Counted from the first letter of the stretch, positions 41,414 through 49,921 are shown. The stretch is DNA of 64,000 nt from Pseudarthrobacter cellobiosi (GCF_023913755.1 NZ_JAMXBJ010000033.1:8008-72007); one strand, 5' to 3'. Made by a program: numbers and translations. Notes: generated by a model from the letters alone, not told the origin.

Positions 41414-41830
41414 TCAGGGTGTGTGACCGCTTCCGACCATGCGCAGCCGGTCCTGGCCCGTATGGCCGACGTGTGTCAGGCCGAGATCGAGGAGCATACG
41501 GACGTGGGAGTCGGCCAGTGAGTAGTAGGCCATCCTTCCCGAACGGCGCACCGACACGACCCGCGGCCCGCGCAGCAGGCGCAGGGCGTGGGAGACACCG
41601 GACTCGCTCAAACCGGTCGTTGCTGCCAGGTCGCAGACGCACATTTCCCCTTCGAGGAGGGCGATGAGGATCCTGACCCGGCCAGGGTCCGAGAGCAGCC
41701 CGAAGATCACGGCCAGGTCGGCCACGTCGGCGTCCCCGGGCATCCTGGATCTGACAGCTTCGACTTTGTCTGCATCGACGAGCCGGACAAAACACTCCGG
41801 CCCGGTGGGCCGGGGTGGAATCTGCATCAT
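41414..41830 (-). CDS. ArsR/SmtB-family metal sensor
   Basis: A 138-residue winged-helix repressor: FGLLSDPGRVRILIALLEG, the site EMCVCDLAATTGLSESGVSHAL and the wing VSVRRSGRMAYYSLAD. It has both an alpha-3 CVC metal motif and an alpha-5 set D-x-H...H-x-x-H (ADSHVRMLLDLGLTHVGH). It probably senses divalent metal and controls CtaG behind it and perhaps the divergent CopD-CtaG gene 113 bp away. Confidence 0.85.
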   Translation of the reverse strand: MMQIPPRPTGPECFVRLVDADKVEAVRSRMPGDADVADLAVIFGLLSDPGRVRILIALLEGEMCVCDLAATTGLSESGVSHALRLLRGPRVVSVRRSGRMAYYSLADSHVRMLLDLGLTHVGHTGQDRLRMVGSGHTP

Positions 41831-41943
41831 CCATCTAGGCTACCTTTACGTGCTAACGCTTCGCGCTTTCCCATAGTTCCCTGGCAAGCGCACAGAAGGC
41901 CCGCCGACGCCGGGACGCCCGTCCGGGCGCGGGCGATTAACGT

Positions 41944-44142
41944 GTGAACAACTCTACAGATAATCTGGTGTCGCGCGCTGAGCTCAGTTTCGCGCTCCAT
42001 TTCCTGCCCTCCCGGGACGGGGCCAGGACCAGGTTAGGACTTATTGTGGCGCTCAAAGCCTCCACTTCACAGGAGAGCCCGGCTGTTTTGCCCAGGCCGG
42101 TATGGCTGGTTGTCGCCTGCGCGATTGCCCTGGCGGTGGTGTTGGTTGCGACCGCCTATGGCCGGGGAACTCTTCCGGCCGAGGCCCGGGATCCGGGGGC
42201 GCTGGTCCGGTGGGGATACGGTCTCGCGCAGACCGCGCACAATGTTGCGATGGCCGCGACGATCGGGGCCCTTGTCTTTGCCGCGTTCATCGTCCCGCCC
42301 CTGCCGAAGGCTCCGGGACGGGGTTCCCGGACGCGGAGTAATGTTCCGGCTTCCCCGGCGGCGGCCGAACATCCGGCCTTTACCCGGATCATGATGCTGG
42401 CCGCCGCTGCGAGCACTCTCTGGGCCTTTGCGGCCCTCGCCGTGCTGGTGCTGGGCTTCGCCGACATCGCCGGTGTGCCCGTCTCGGGCGGTCCCGAGTT
42501 CTCTGCCGGCCTCGTCGCCTACATAACGGAACTGCCCACCGGAAATGCGTGGCTGTCGGTGGTCATCATCGCAGCAGTCGTATCGACCCTGACCTTCAGT
42601 GTCCGGTCCCCGGGGTCCCTTGCGGCCACTGCGCTGCTGGCCATGGCAGGGCTGCTGCCCCTTATCCTGATTGGCCACGCCTCCAGCGGCACCGACCACG
42701 AGCAGGCCACCAACTCCCTGGGCCTGCACCTGGTCGGGGTGTGCCTCTGGTTCGGCGGGCTGATCGCCCTCACCGTCGCCGGAACAGCACTGGGCAAGGA
42801 CACAGCCCCAGTCCTGCGCCGGTTCTCGTCCCTGGCCCTGTTCGCTTTCATCCTGGTCTCCGCTTCCGGCATTATCAACGCCTCGATCCGGATGCCGCTG
42901 CCCGAAGGGCTGGCCTCCCCGTACGGCGTCCTGGTCCTGGCCAAAACCGCGGCCGTCATCGTCCTGGGCATCATCGGGTATCTGCACCGTGCACGCCTGA
43001 TCCCTGCGCTGGAGCAGAAAGCCCCGAGCGGGAGTGCGGGCCGGCTGCTGTGGCGGTTCATCGTGGCCGAACTGCTGATCATGGGCGCCGCCAGCGGCCT
43101 TGCCGCGGCGTTGGGCCGCACCCCTCCCCCGGGCGGAGAAGAAATCCGCGCCGCCCTCACCCCGGCCGAAATCCTCACCGGATACCTCCTTCCGCCGGAA
43201 CTGACGCCGGAACGGTGGTTTACGGTGTGGCGGCCGGACTGGCTGTGGATCGCCCTGGCCATCACCGGCGCCGTCCTCTACCTCATGGGTGCCCGGCGCC
43301 TGCGGCGGCGCGGAGACAGCTGGCCGTGGATCCGGACCGTACTGTGGTTCGTTGGCCTGGCCGCGCTGGTGTTCTTCACCTCCGGCGGCCCCTCGGTCTA
43401 CGGCCGGGTCCTTTTCAGCGCCCACATGCTCGACCACATGGCCCTGACCATGATCGTCCCCATCTTCCTGGTCCTGGGCGCCCCGGTCACCCTTGCCCTG
43501 CGGACCCTGGCGCCCCGGCGGGACGGCTCCCGCGGACCCCGCGAATGGGTGATGGTCCTGGTCCATTCCCGGGCCGCGGCGGTCCTGACGCACCCTTTGT
43601 TCGTTGCCGCCAACTTTGCTGGCTCCATCGTCCTGTTCTACTACTCGGACGCCTTCGGATTTGCTCTGCGCGAGCATGCCGGACACGAGTTGATGACGGT
43701 CCACTTCCTCATCACCGGCTACCTGTTTGTCCTCTCGATGATCGGCACAGATCCGGTTCCCCGCCGCGCCCCCTACCCGCTGCGGCTCCTGCTGCTGCTG
43801 GCGACCATGGCCTTCCACGCTTTCTTCGGCGTGACGCTCATGGGCTCGACCACCCTCCTGCAGCCGGACTGGTTCACGGGGCTGGGACGGGACTGGGGAC
43901 TGCCTGCCCTGCAGGACCAGCAGATGGCCGGTGCCATCACCTGGGGCATCGGCGAAATCCCCACCCTGCTCATCGCCATGGGCGTCGCCATTATGTGGTC
44001 ACGCTCCGACACCCGGGAGATGCGACGCACCGACCGCGCCGCATTACGCAACAACGACGCGGACCTGGGCGAGTACAACGCCATGCTCGCCCGCCTTGAT
44101 GACCGCAGCAGGAGAATAGACCGCCAACAGGACCTGCCGTGA
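41944..44142 (+). CDS. CopD-CtaG fusion (second copy)
   Basis: A 732-residue polytopic protein. The N-terminal half is CopD-like (IGHASSGTDHEQATNSLGLHLVGVCLWFGGL). The C-terminal half is CtaG (MLDHMALTMIVPIFLVLGAP; GHELMTVHFLITGYLFVLSMIGTDPVP; MAFHAFFGVTLMGS). It combines copper transport with delivery to cytochrome oxidase. GTG 41944 is the furthest start; a GTG at 42046 is possible. It has more retained CtaG His/Met than the copy at 21224. The next regulator and CDF genes follow in the same direction. Confidence 0.9.
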   Translation: MNNSTDNLVSRAELSFALHFLPSRDGARTRLGLIVALKASTSQESPAVLPRPVWLVVACAIALAVVLVATAYGRGTLPAEARDPGALVRWGYGLAQTAHNVAMAATIGALVFAAFIVPPLPKAPGRGSRTRSNVPASPAAAEHPAFTRIMMLAAAASTLWAFAALAVLVLGFADIAGVPVSGGPEFSAGLVAYITELPTGNAWLSVVIIAAVVSTLTFSVRSPGSLAATALLAMAGLLPLILIGHASSGTDHEQATNSLGLHLVGVCLWFGGLIALTVAGTALGKDTAPVLRRFSSLALFAFILVSASGIINASIRMPLPEGLASPYGVLVLAKTAAVIVLGIIGYLHRARLIPALEQKAPSGSAGRLLWRFIVAELLIMGAASGLAAALGRTPPPGGEEIRAALTPAEILTGYLLPPELTPERWFTVWRPDWLWIALAITGAVLYLMGARRLRRRGDSWPWIRTVLWFVGLAALVFFTSGGPSVYGRVLFSAHMLDHMALTMIVPIFLVLGAPVTLALRTLAPRRDGSRGPREWVMVLVHSRAAAVLTHPLFVAANFAGSIVLFYYSDAFGFALREHAGHELMTVHFLITGYLFVLSMIGTDPVPRRAPYPLRLLLLLATMAFHAFFGVTLMGSTTLLQPDWFTGLGRDWGLPALQDQQMAGAITWGIGEIPTLLIAMGVAIMWSRSDTREMRRTDRAALRNNDADLGEYNAMLARLDDRSRRIDRQQDLP

Positions 44143-44156
44143 GAGTTGTCGGCGTC

Positions 44157-44183
44157 CAGAATTTCTGAATCCATGAAATTCTG
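44157..44183. promoter_or_regulatory. palindromic operator of the CmtR-like regulator
   Basis: CAGAATTTC-N9-GAAATTCTG, a perfect 9-9-9 palindrome, abuts a TACTAT -10 element (44184-44189). The ATG at 44197 would be leaderless. Confidence 0.7.
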
Positions 44184-44196
44184 TACTATGGCGGGT

Positions 44197-44577
44197 ATGC
44201 GTATCCTCTCCAGCACCGATGTCCTGGCCAGGTTCGGCAAAGCCCTGGCCGACCCGACCCGCGCCGCGGTACTGCTCGAACTGCGAAATGGTCCTGCCTT
44301 CCCGTCAGACCTGGCCGCCGGCATCGGCGTCAGCCGCCAGATCCTGTCCAATCATCTGGCCTGTCTGCGCGACTGCGGACTGGTCGTGGCCGAACCGGCA
44401 GGCCGGCGTGTCCGGTATGAACTCTCGGACCCCCGCCTGGCCCACGCGCTAGGCGATCTGCTGGGCACCATCCTGACGGTGGAGCCGATCTGCAGCTGCA
44501 ACGAACCGGACTGTGCACAGGAGAACAACGAAGGGGCGACCACCGCCGGACCCTTGGGAATGGAGCTTCACGCGTGA
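44197..44577 (+). CDS. CmtR-like ArsR-family Cd/Pb/Zn sensor
   Basis: A 126-residue repressor: FGKALADPTRAAVLLEL, the recognition helix SRQILSNHLACLRDCGLVV and C-terminal tail ICSCNEPDCAQ. CLRDC matches the Cys pair of M. tuberculosis CmtR, and the tail supplies further Cys. ATG 44197 follows the -10 directly; earlier frames start inside the operator. It overlaps the CDF gene by 4 bp and should repress it until Cd, Pb or Zn binds. Confidence 0.85.
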   Translation: MRILSSTDVLARFGKALADPTRAAVLLELRNGPAFPSDLAAGIGVSRQILSNHLACLRDCGLVVAEPAGRRVRYELSDPRLAHALGDLLGTILTVEPICSCNEPDCAQENNEGATTAGPLGMELHA

Positions 44578-45485
44578 GCGGACACGATCACGGGGCGGCG
44601 GCGTCCGGCCAGCGGGGCAAGCTCATCGCCGTCTTCGCCATCACCTTCACGGTGATGCTCGCCGAGATCCTGGGCTCGGTCCTCACGGGCAGCCTCGCGC
44701 TGCTGGCCGACGCCGGCCACATGTTCACCGATTCTGCCGGGCTCCTGATTGCGCTGATCGCCTCATCCCTGGCCCTGAAACCTGCCACCCTGAAACGCAC
44801 CTGGGGGTATAAACGCGCCGAGATCATCGCTGCTGCTGCCCAGGCGGCGCTATTGCTGGCCGTGGGCGGTTTCGTCATTGTCGAAGGCATCCGCCGGCTG
44901 TTCGAACCTCCGGAGGTGGGCGAGTCGTTGATGCTGTGGTTCGGTATCATCGGGCTGGCCGGCAACGTCGTGGGCCTGGTCATCCTCTCCTCGGGCCGGA
45001 ACCACAACTTCAACATGAAGGCCGCGTTCCTCGAAGTCCTCAACGACGCCCTGGGATCCGTCGCTGTCATCGCCGCCGCCGTCATCATCGCCCTGACCGG
45101 CTGGCTCCAGGCCGACGCCCTGGTCTCCCTGTTCATCGGCGTCCTGATCATTCCCCGGACCCTGAAACTGCTCCGCGCCACAGTCGATGTGCTTATGGAA
45201 AGCACCCCTAAGGGCCTGGACCTGGCGAAGGTCCGGGAGCACATGCTGGCCCTGCCGCACGTCATAGACGTCCATGACCTGCACGCCTCCCTGGTCGCCT
45301 CGGGAACACCCGTCCTCTCGGCCCACGTCACCGTCGAAGACGGCTGCATGACCGACGGGCACGCCGCAGAAATCCTGGCGGACCTGCAACGCTGCGTCGC
45401 CGAGCATTTTGACGTCAGCATCGAACACTCCACCTTCCAGATCGAACCAGCCGCCCACCGCGACCAGGAAAGCATGCACCACTGA
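44574..45485 (+). CDS. CDF (cation diffusion facilitator) exporter
   Basis: A 303-residue protein with six TM helices. It has the site ADAGHMFTDSAGLL (His and Asp) and, in TM5, VLNDALGSVAVIAA (Asp). A cytosolic C-terminal domain (MLALPHVIDVHDLHASLV) follows. It exports Zn2+/Cd2+ or Co2+ using protons. GTG 44574 overlaps the regulator stop (GTGA). The loop SSGRNHNFNM is shorter than the His-rich loops of some homologues. Confidence 0.92.
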   Translation: MSGHDHGAAASGQRGKLIAVFAITFTVMLAEILGSVLTGSLALLADAGHMFTDSAGLLIALIASSLALKPATLKRTWGYKRAEIIAAAAQAALLLAVGGFVIVEGIRRLFEPPEVGESLMLWFGIIGLAGNVVGLVILSSGRNHNFNMKAAFLEVLNDALGSVAVIAAAVIIALTGWLQADALVSLFIGVLIIPRTLKLLRATVDVLMESTPKGLDLAKVREHMLALPHVIDVHDLHASLVASGTPVLSAHVTVEDGCMTDGHAAEILADLQRCVAEHFDVSIEHSTFQIEPAAHRDQESMHH

Positions 45486-46192
45486 TGACACCACCAACCA
45501 AGACCGCCCCTTCACGACCAGAGCACTCCCCGATGGACCCCGCCAAAAAGGCCCGCCGCCTCATTTGGATCCTGCTGGCCATCATCGTGGGCGCAGGCAT
45601 CATCTGGTACGCCGTTTTTACGGCAGCCAAACCCGCCCCGGTGGAGCCACAGGCCGCACCGGACGCCCAGCTCGTGCGGGAGGACAGCCACCGCGTTACC
45701 TCACCGGCGACGGAAAAAGCCCAACTGGTGGAATTCCTGGACTTCGAATGTGAAGCCTGCCGCGCCGCCGAACCGTTGGTGGCTGAGCTGAAAAAGGAAT
45801 TCGGTGACCAGATCACCTTCATCCACCGCTACTTCCCGATCCCTTCACACAAGAACTCCGGCCAGGCCGCCCTCGCCGTCGAAGCAGCAGCCCAGCAGGG
45901 CAAGTACGAACAGATGTACGCCAAGATGTTCGAAACCCAGCCCCAATGGGGCGAAAAGCAGGACTTCCAGAACGCCCTGTTCAGGACCTTCGCCGAAGAG
46001 CTTGGACTGGACATGGAAAAATACGACGCGGCCATGGCTGCTGAAGAGACCAAGGAACGGATCCGCAAAGATATTGCCGACGGAAAGGCACTTGGCGTTT
46101 CCGGAACTCCAACCTTTTTCCTGAACGGCGAAAAGCTCACCCTTAACACCGAAGCCGAATTCCGGCAGAAACTGGCCGACGCCGTCAAATAG
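45485..46192 (+). CDS. membrane-anchored DsbA-like thioredoxin
   Basis: A 235-residue protein: a basic start, one TM helix (LIWILLAIIVGAGIIWYAVF), then a DsbA/thioredoxin_4 domain with ECEACRAAEP (CEAC), a long helical insertion and the cis-Pro VSGTPTFFLNGEKL. It would oxidise or isomerise cysteines outside the cell, likely with VKOR (11030) as its reoxidant. The start overlaps the CDF stop by one base. A broken paralogue lies at 30.0 kb. Confidence 0.9.
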   Translation: MTPPTKTAPSRPEHSPMDPAKKARRLIWILLAIIVGAGIIWYAVFTAAKPAPVEPQAAPDAQLVREDSHRVTSPATEKAQLVEFLDFECEACRAAEPLVAELKKEFGDQITFIHRYFPIPSHKNSGQAALAVEAAAQQGKYEQMYAKMFETQPQWGEKQDFQNALFRTFAEELGLDMEKYDAAMAAEETKERIRKDIADGKALGVSGTPTFFLNGEKLTLNTEAEFRQKLADAVK

Positions 46193-46221
46193 CCCACACA
46201 GCAAGGTTCAGAACCGCTAGC

Positions 46222-46240
46222 GTTCTACTTGATGTAGAAC
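46222..46240. promoter_or_regulatory. palindrome GTTCTAC-ttgat-GTAGAAC
   Basis: A perfect 7-5-7 palindrome 32 bp before GTG 46272. Spacing and core (CTA...TAG) are those of the BlaI-type sites, but the outer bases differ, so a related regulator may bind. Confidence 0.55.
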
Positions 46241-46271
46241 AGACTATGTCCGCCGGAAGGAGGCAGCCTAA

Positions 46272-46898
46272 GTGATCCTGCAGCGTGCACCTCTGCGGTT
46301 GCCGCGGGCCGGCGCCGTGGCGCTGACCGTGCTGACCCTGGCCGGCGGCGCTCACGTCGCCGCCGGCGGGCAGCTCCCGGCACTGCCGATCCTGACGGCG
46401 GTGGCCGCGGTTGTTGGCCTCTCCGCGGTTCTTCTCGCGGGGCGGAAAATGACAGCCCCGCGCCTGGTCGGCTACCTCGGTACCTCCCAGCTCGCCCTGC
46501 ACCTGGCCTTCTCACGGCTCGCAGACGCCGGGACGTCCGGTCCTACCGGCCAGCCCCACCATGGGTTCGCCACCACGGCGGCCAGTTCGGTGCCGGCCCA
46601 GACCCCGGCGCCCTACGAGCATCTGGCGGCCGACGCCGGTTCAACAATGACGCTCCTGCACCTGGCGGCGACACTGCTGACGGCGATCCTTCTGGCCCGG
46701 GGCGAGGCTGCCCTCTGGGCGCTGGCGGCCTGGTTGAAGCCGCTGCACGGGATCTCTGAAACCGGGACCATTCCGCCGCGTTTCCGGGTCCTGCCCGCAC
46801 AGCCCCGGACGGTCCCGGCCAGGGCTGCGGTTCCCGGGCAGGTCGGTGTCCGGGGACCCCCGCACGGGTTCTGCAATCACCAAGCCCCCGCCTGCTAA
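46272..46898 (+). CDS. hypothetical membrane protein near copC
   Basis: A 208-residue protein with four hydrophobic segments: ALTVLTLAGG, LTAVAAVVGLSAVLLAG, VGYLGTSQLALHLAFSR and LLHLAATLLTAILLA. A loop carries His (TGQPHHGFA, YEHLAADAGSTMT). GTG 46272 follows AAGGAGG. Similar proteins sit beside CopC genes in actinobacteria, but I know no function. It stands in the same direction as the CopC gene, with an unusual palindrome upstream. Confidence 0.6.
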   Translation: MILQRAPLRLPRAGAVALTVLTLAGGAHVAAGGQLPALPILTAVAAVVGLSAVLLAGRKMTAPRLVGYLGTSQLALHLAFSRLADAGTSGPTGQPHHGFATTAASSVPAQTPAPYEHLAADAGSTMTLLHLAATLLTAILLARGEAALWALAAWLKPLHGISETGTIPPRFRVLPAQPRTVPARAAVPGQVGVRGPPHGFCNHQAPAC

Positions 46899-46968
46899 GC
46901 GGGGCCACCGCGCCGCAAAAGTACGGCGTCAAGTGTCCGGATACAACCAGAATTGCAGAACCAATTTC

Positions 46969-47592
46969 ATGAATGATCTGAAACGTGGACGCTCCAAGGC
47001 AGTGCTTGCCCTCGCCGGCGCCCTGCTGTTCACCGCGCTGGGGGCCGGGCCGGCGCAGGCCCACGATGCCCTCCAGTCAACATCCCCTGAACGCGACACC
47101 ACCGTGGCCGCGGCCCCGGAGATTGTGACTCTGACGCTCTCGGAACCACCCACGGATTCGAAAAGCCTGAACCTGAGCATCATCACGGTGACAGACTCAA
47201 CCGGAAAAACGCTCAGCAACGGTGAGGTCACGGTCGCGGGACCGACCATATCAACCAACGTCACACCGGGAAGCAACGGACCCTACAAGGTCCTGTGGCG
47301 CACCGTTTCCTCCGACGGCCACCCGATCGAGGGAACCTTCGCCTTCACCGTCGAGGACCCGGCTGTGGGCGCCGCCACCGGCCCGGCATCAGCAACGGCA
47401 ACAGCCACTGCATCAGCTGCGCCGTCAGCGACGGTCAGTGCACCGGCGAACACCGTGCCGGACCGGGTACCGCCACCCGATGACAGCAACGCCCTCCTGG
47501 CAGCCGGCATCGCCGCCATCGTCCTGGCGGTCATCGGCGGCCTTATTTATCTGTCCCGCCGCCGGGAGCGGACAGGCAACAGCGGCGCCTGA
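46969..47592 (+). CDS. copC: CopC-type copper protein with membrane anchor
   Basis: A 207-residue protein. The signal peptide ends AQA and the mature chain begins HDALQSTSPERDTTV, giving the N-terminal Cu(II) His. DGHPIEGTFAFTVED supplies the second conserved site. A Thr/Ala-rich linker and a C-terminal TM anchor (LLAAGIAAIVLAVIGGLIYL) follow. ATG 46969 lacks a clear ribosome site. No CopD follows directly; the CopD-CtaG fusion is 4.9 kb upstream on the same strand. Confidence 0.88.
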   Translation: MNDLKRGRSKAVLALAGALLFTALGAGPAQAHDALQSTSPERDTTVAAAPEIVTLTLSEPPTDSKSLNLSIITVTDSTGKTLSNGEVTVAGPTISTNVTPGSNGPYKVLWRTVSSDGHPIEGTFAFTVEDPAVGAATGPASATATATASAAPSATVSAPANTVPDRVPPPDDSNALLAAGIAAIVLAVIGGLIYLSRRRERTGNSGA

Positions 47593-47616
47593 ACCAGAGC
47601 ACAGGGCCTTCTGCGG

Positions 47617-47659
47617 CCGCCGGGCCCCGGGGATGAGCACACCTCCCGGGGCCCGGCGG
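47617..47659. terminator. bidirectional terminator hairpin
   Basis: A perfect 15-bp stem CCGCCGGGCCCCGGG / complement lies between the convergent CopC gene and the gene at 47686. It is followed by TTAAAG on the plus side. Confidence 0.7.
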
Positions 47660-47685
47660 ACCGGTCGTTAAAGGCGGTCGGGACG

Positions 47686-48150
47686 TTAAGCGGCTGCTCC
47701 AGCGGGAAGTCTGCGGGACCTGAACCGTGCGATGGTACCGGCCAGAACTGCCGCCGCCATCATTATCACGGCAGCAACGCCGGTAGAGAACAGCACTGAG
47801 GACACTTCCGGGACCGGGGCCGAGGCGTCAGCAGCGGCCATGATGGTCAACCAGTAGCCGATCGTGGCCGCCATCCAGGCCCCGCCGGCCGCGGCTGTCA
47901 GCCGCGGCCACCGCGTGAACCATGCACGGCCGATCCCGTAAGACAAAGCAACACTGATCGCCACGACACCGGCGACAGCGATCAGCTGGATACCGAACAG
48001 GTATGGCCCTGCGACTAGCCCGACCGGGATACACAGCCCGCCAATGAGCACCAGGCGGCGGGCGCCCAGGGGCATGCCGGCCGTTCTGCCCTGGTCCCCG
48101 CCCGGCAGGGGCCCATCGTTCGTCGCCTTATCTGGCATGGTCGTATCCAT
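47686..48150 (-). CDS. hypothetical four-TM membrane protein
   Basis: A 154-residue protein with four TM helices: LVLIGGLCIPVGLVAGPYLFG, LIAVAGVVAISVALSYGIG, AGGAWMAATIGYWLTIMAA and LFSTGVAAVIMMAAAVLAG. The N-terminus is polar and acidic, with no recognised family. AGAGGAA precedes ATG 48150. It stands alone between two terminators. Confidence 0.55.
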   Translation of the reverse strand: MDTTMPDKATNDGPLPGGDQGRTAGMPLGARRLVLIGGLCIPVGLVAGPYLFGIQLIAVAGVVAISVALSYGIGRAWFTRWPRLTAAAGGAWMAATIGYWLTIMAAADASAPVPEVSSVLFSTGVAAVIMMAAAVLAGTIARFRSRRLPAGAAA

Positions 48151-48326
48151 GAAATTCCTCTGAAAAGTGGGGGGCCTGCCGGACGCAGGACTGCCTTGGT
48201 GTGCCTGAGCAAAGTGTGGCAGCTGTTTCGCCTTCCCTGACGTTACAGCATCCGCTGGATCGAAGATGCCGCGATCAGACCGGCCGGCGGGCAGGAACGG
48301 GGGCCACCCATCTACCGGATGACACA

Positions 48327-48377
48327 CTGAAGGCCGGCGTTTCGCTGCCCCCAAGGCAACGAAACGCCGGCCTTCAG
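48327..48377. terminator. strong hairpin terminator after NlpC/P60 gene
   Basis: An 18-bp perfect stem (CTGAAGGCCGGCGTTTCG and complement) lies just downstream of the stop at 48384 on the minus strand; T-rich sequence (TTGGTTTT) flanks the other side. Confidence 0.75.
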
Positions 48378-48383
48378 TTGGTT

Positions 48384-49124
48384 TTAGGCTCCTGCCCGGA
48401 CGAAGGTCACTGAGCCCTTGGCCGTCATCCAGGTCAGCGGGTGGACAGCCGTTTCGTTCTTGCCGTTCAGACCGGAGCTGAGAACCTGGCCGTCGCCGAC
48501 GTAGATGCCGACGTGTCCGGGCTGCATCACCATGTCACCGGGCTGCGGGTCGCTCACGACGGTCCCGTAGTTCATGAACTGCATGGGGCCGAGGTCACCG
48601 ACGGGGATCCCGGCAGCGTTAAGGGCGTTTTCCACCAGTCGTGTGCAGTCCTGGATCATGCCGATCTGGGCGTAGGCGGCGGAAACCATCGTCGCGTTGA
48701 CTCCGCCTGCTGCCGGGGCGGCCACCGGCGCGGCCGCAGCGGGCGTGACGGTGATCTGAGCCTTGGCCGGTGCAGCAGCCTTCGCAACGGCGACTGGTTT
48801 GGGTGCTTCTACGACAGGCGCGGGCGTGGTCTCCACGGCAGGACGCTCAAAGGAGATCTGAACTGTGGCGTCGGCACTGAGCGGGGTCTGAACCTGGCTG
48901 CTGACTTCCAGGTTCGAGGTCGGCTCCGCATCGCGCTGGGCCGGGGCCTCAGCTGCCTGGGCGGCAACGCCGCTGGTCAGGACGAGGCCTGAAGCTGCTG
49001 CGATAACGGCAGCCTGGCGGCCGAGGCTTCCGGCGTTCCCGGCGACGGTCCTGGACAGCGCCGTGAAGGGGGTTACGGCCGCTACGGCTGCACGACGGCG
49101 GCCATGAGTTTTGCTTGTGGACAT
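48384..49124 (-). CDS. NlpC/P60 endopeptidase under c-di-AMP riboswitch
   Basis: A 246-residue exported wall hydrolase. A signal/TM helix is followed by an Ala/Pro-rich linker and an NlpC/P60-type (CHAP-like) domain with the Cys in IGMIQDCTRLVENAL and the His in MQPGHVGIYVGDGQVLSSG. It cuts peptidoglycan stem peptides. ATG 49124 follows AGAGGC at the end of the riboswitch. It is monocistronic with a strong terminator. Confidence 0.82.
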   Translation of the reverse strand: MSTSKTHGRRRAAVAAVTPFTALSRTVAGNAGSLGRQAAVIAAASGLVLTSGVAAQAAEAPAQRDAEPTSNLEVSSQVQTPLSADATVQISFERPAVETTPAPVVEAPKPVAVAKAAAPAKAQITVTPAAAAPVAAPAAGGVNATMVSAAYAQIGMIQDCTRLVENALNAAGIPVGDLGPMQFMNYGTVVSDPQPGDMVMQPGHVGIYVGDGQVLSSGLNGKNETAVHPLTWMTAKGSVTFVRAGA

Positions 49125-49137
49125 GAAAGAGCCTCTC

Positions 49138-49278
49138 CCAATGCCTGCGAGGTGAGCTGTCGGATTCGGATGGGAGACACCCGGCCGTGTTCCCTGCCCG
49201 AAGGCTGGAAGCACGGCTTCACCCCAAGGCCTTGCTCTGCGCAAGGCCACAATGTGGTTTCCCCGTCTCTGCCGGACG
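49138..49278 (-). promoter_or_regulatory. c-di-AMP riboswitch (ydaO type), copy 2
   Basis: The minus strand reads GGCAGAGACGGGGAAACC, TTGGGGTGAAG, then CCGAATCCGACAGCTCACCT and CGCAGGCA, matching the conserved ydaO blocks. It precedes the NlpC/P60 gene. Confidence 0.88.
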
Positions 49279-49474
49279 AATATGCGAACGGATCCCGGGG
49301 CAGCGGCAGAGTTAGGCAATCTACCCGGGAGTGCCGCCATCGGAGAAACCGGCACGAGTTCGACCGTACTGGATCCAACAGCGATTGTCACATTTAAGTA
49401 ACGGGCCGCCTGTCTTTTATAACGGCCGCCAGCAGCAGGACCGCAGCAGGGGATCACAGACGCGGGCTTGCCTC

Positions 49475-49495
49475 ATATACCCTATGGGGGTATAT
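49475..49495. promoter_or_regulatory. CsoR-type operator at second copper locus
   Basis: TATACCCTATGGGGGTATA plus one flanking A/T on each side resembles the csoR promoter site. It lies 112 bp before the HMA gene at 49607. Confidence 0.7.
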
Positions 49496-49606
49496 TTGCG
49501 TTGTTGTCAGTGAAGTGGTTTGTCCAGGCCGAGACCATCCCGGCCGTTACAGCCTTTCAACCCCAGCACCCCCCCATCACGACCTCTTGCAAAGGACCGA
49601 GCTGAC

Positions 49607-49921
49607 ATGTGTGGTTCCGATTCCCAAACCGAATTGCCCCTGGTGGCCGCAGAATCTTCCGGTTGCAGCTGCTGCTCCACACCTTCGACCTCACAGTCGT
49701 CGTCGGCCCCCGCGGGGACCGACCACTTCGTTGACGGGCTGACGTGCGGGCACTGTGTGGAGACAGTGGAAAACGCTGTCACCGCCCTCGATGGAGTGGC
49801 AAAAGCCTCTGTTGAACTGGTCCCCGACGGCACGTCCCGCCTGACCGTATCCGGATCCCACACCGAGGCTTCGGTCCGGAATGCCGTCACAGCCGCCGGG
49901 TATAGCCTCACCATCAGGTAG
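49607..49921 (+). CDS. Cys-rich HMA protein
   Basis: A 104-residue protein: a Cys-rich N-terminus (SSGCSCCSTPSTS), then an HMA domain with DGLTCGHCVETV. It probably carries Cu+ or Ag+ to the following CopB-like ATPase, which lacks its own HMA. The extra Cys cluster may bind a second metal. AAAGGA precedes ATG 49607. Confidence 0.87.
   Translation: MCGSDSQTELPLVAAESSGCSCCSTPSTSQSSSAPAGTDHFVDGLTCGHCVETVENAVTALDGVAKASVELVPDGTSRLTVSGSHTEASVRNAVTAAGYSLTIR

Noticed and set aside
42067..43818. 583-codon minus-strand open frame opposite CopD-CtaG
   Set aside because: It is antisense to a gene with clear CopD and CtaG motifs, is full of Gln, Gly and Arg, and shows no domain: a high-GC shadow.
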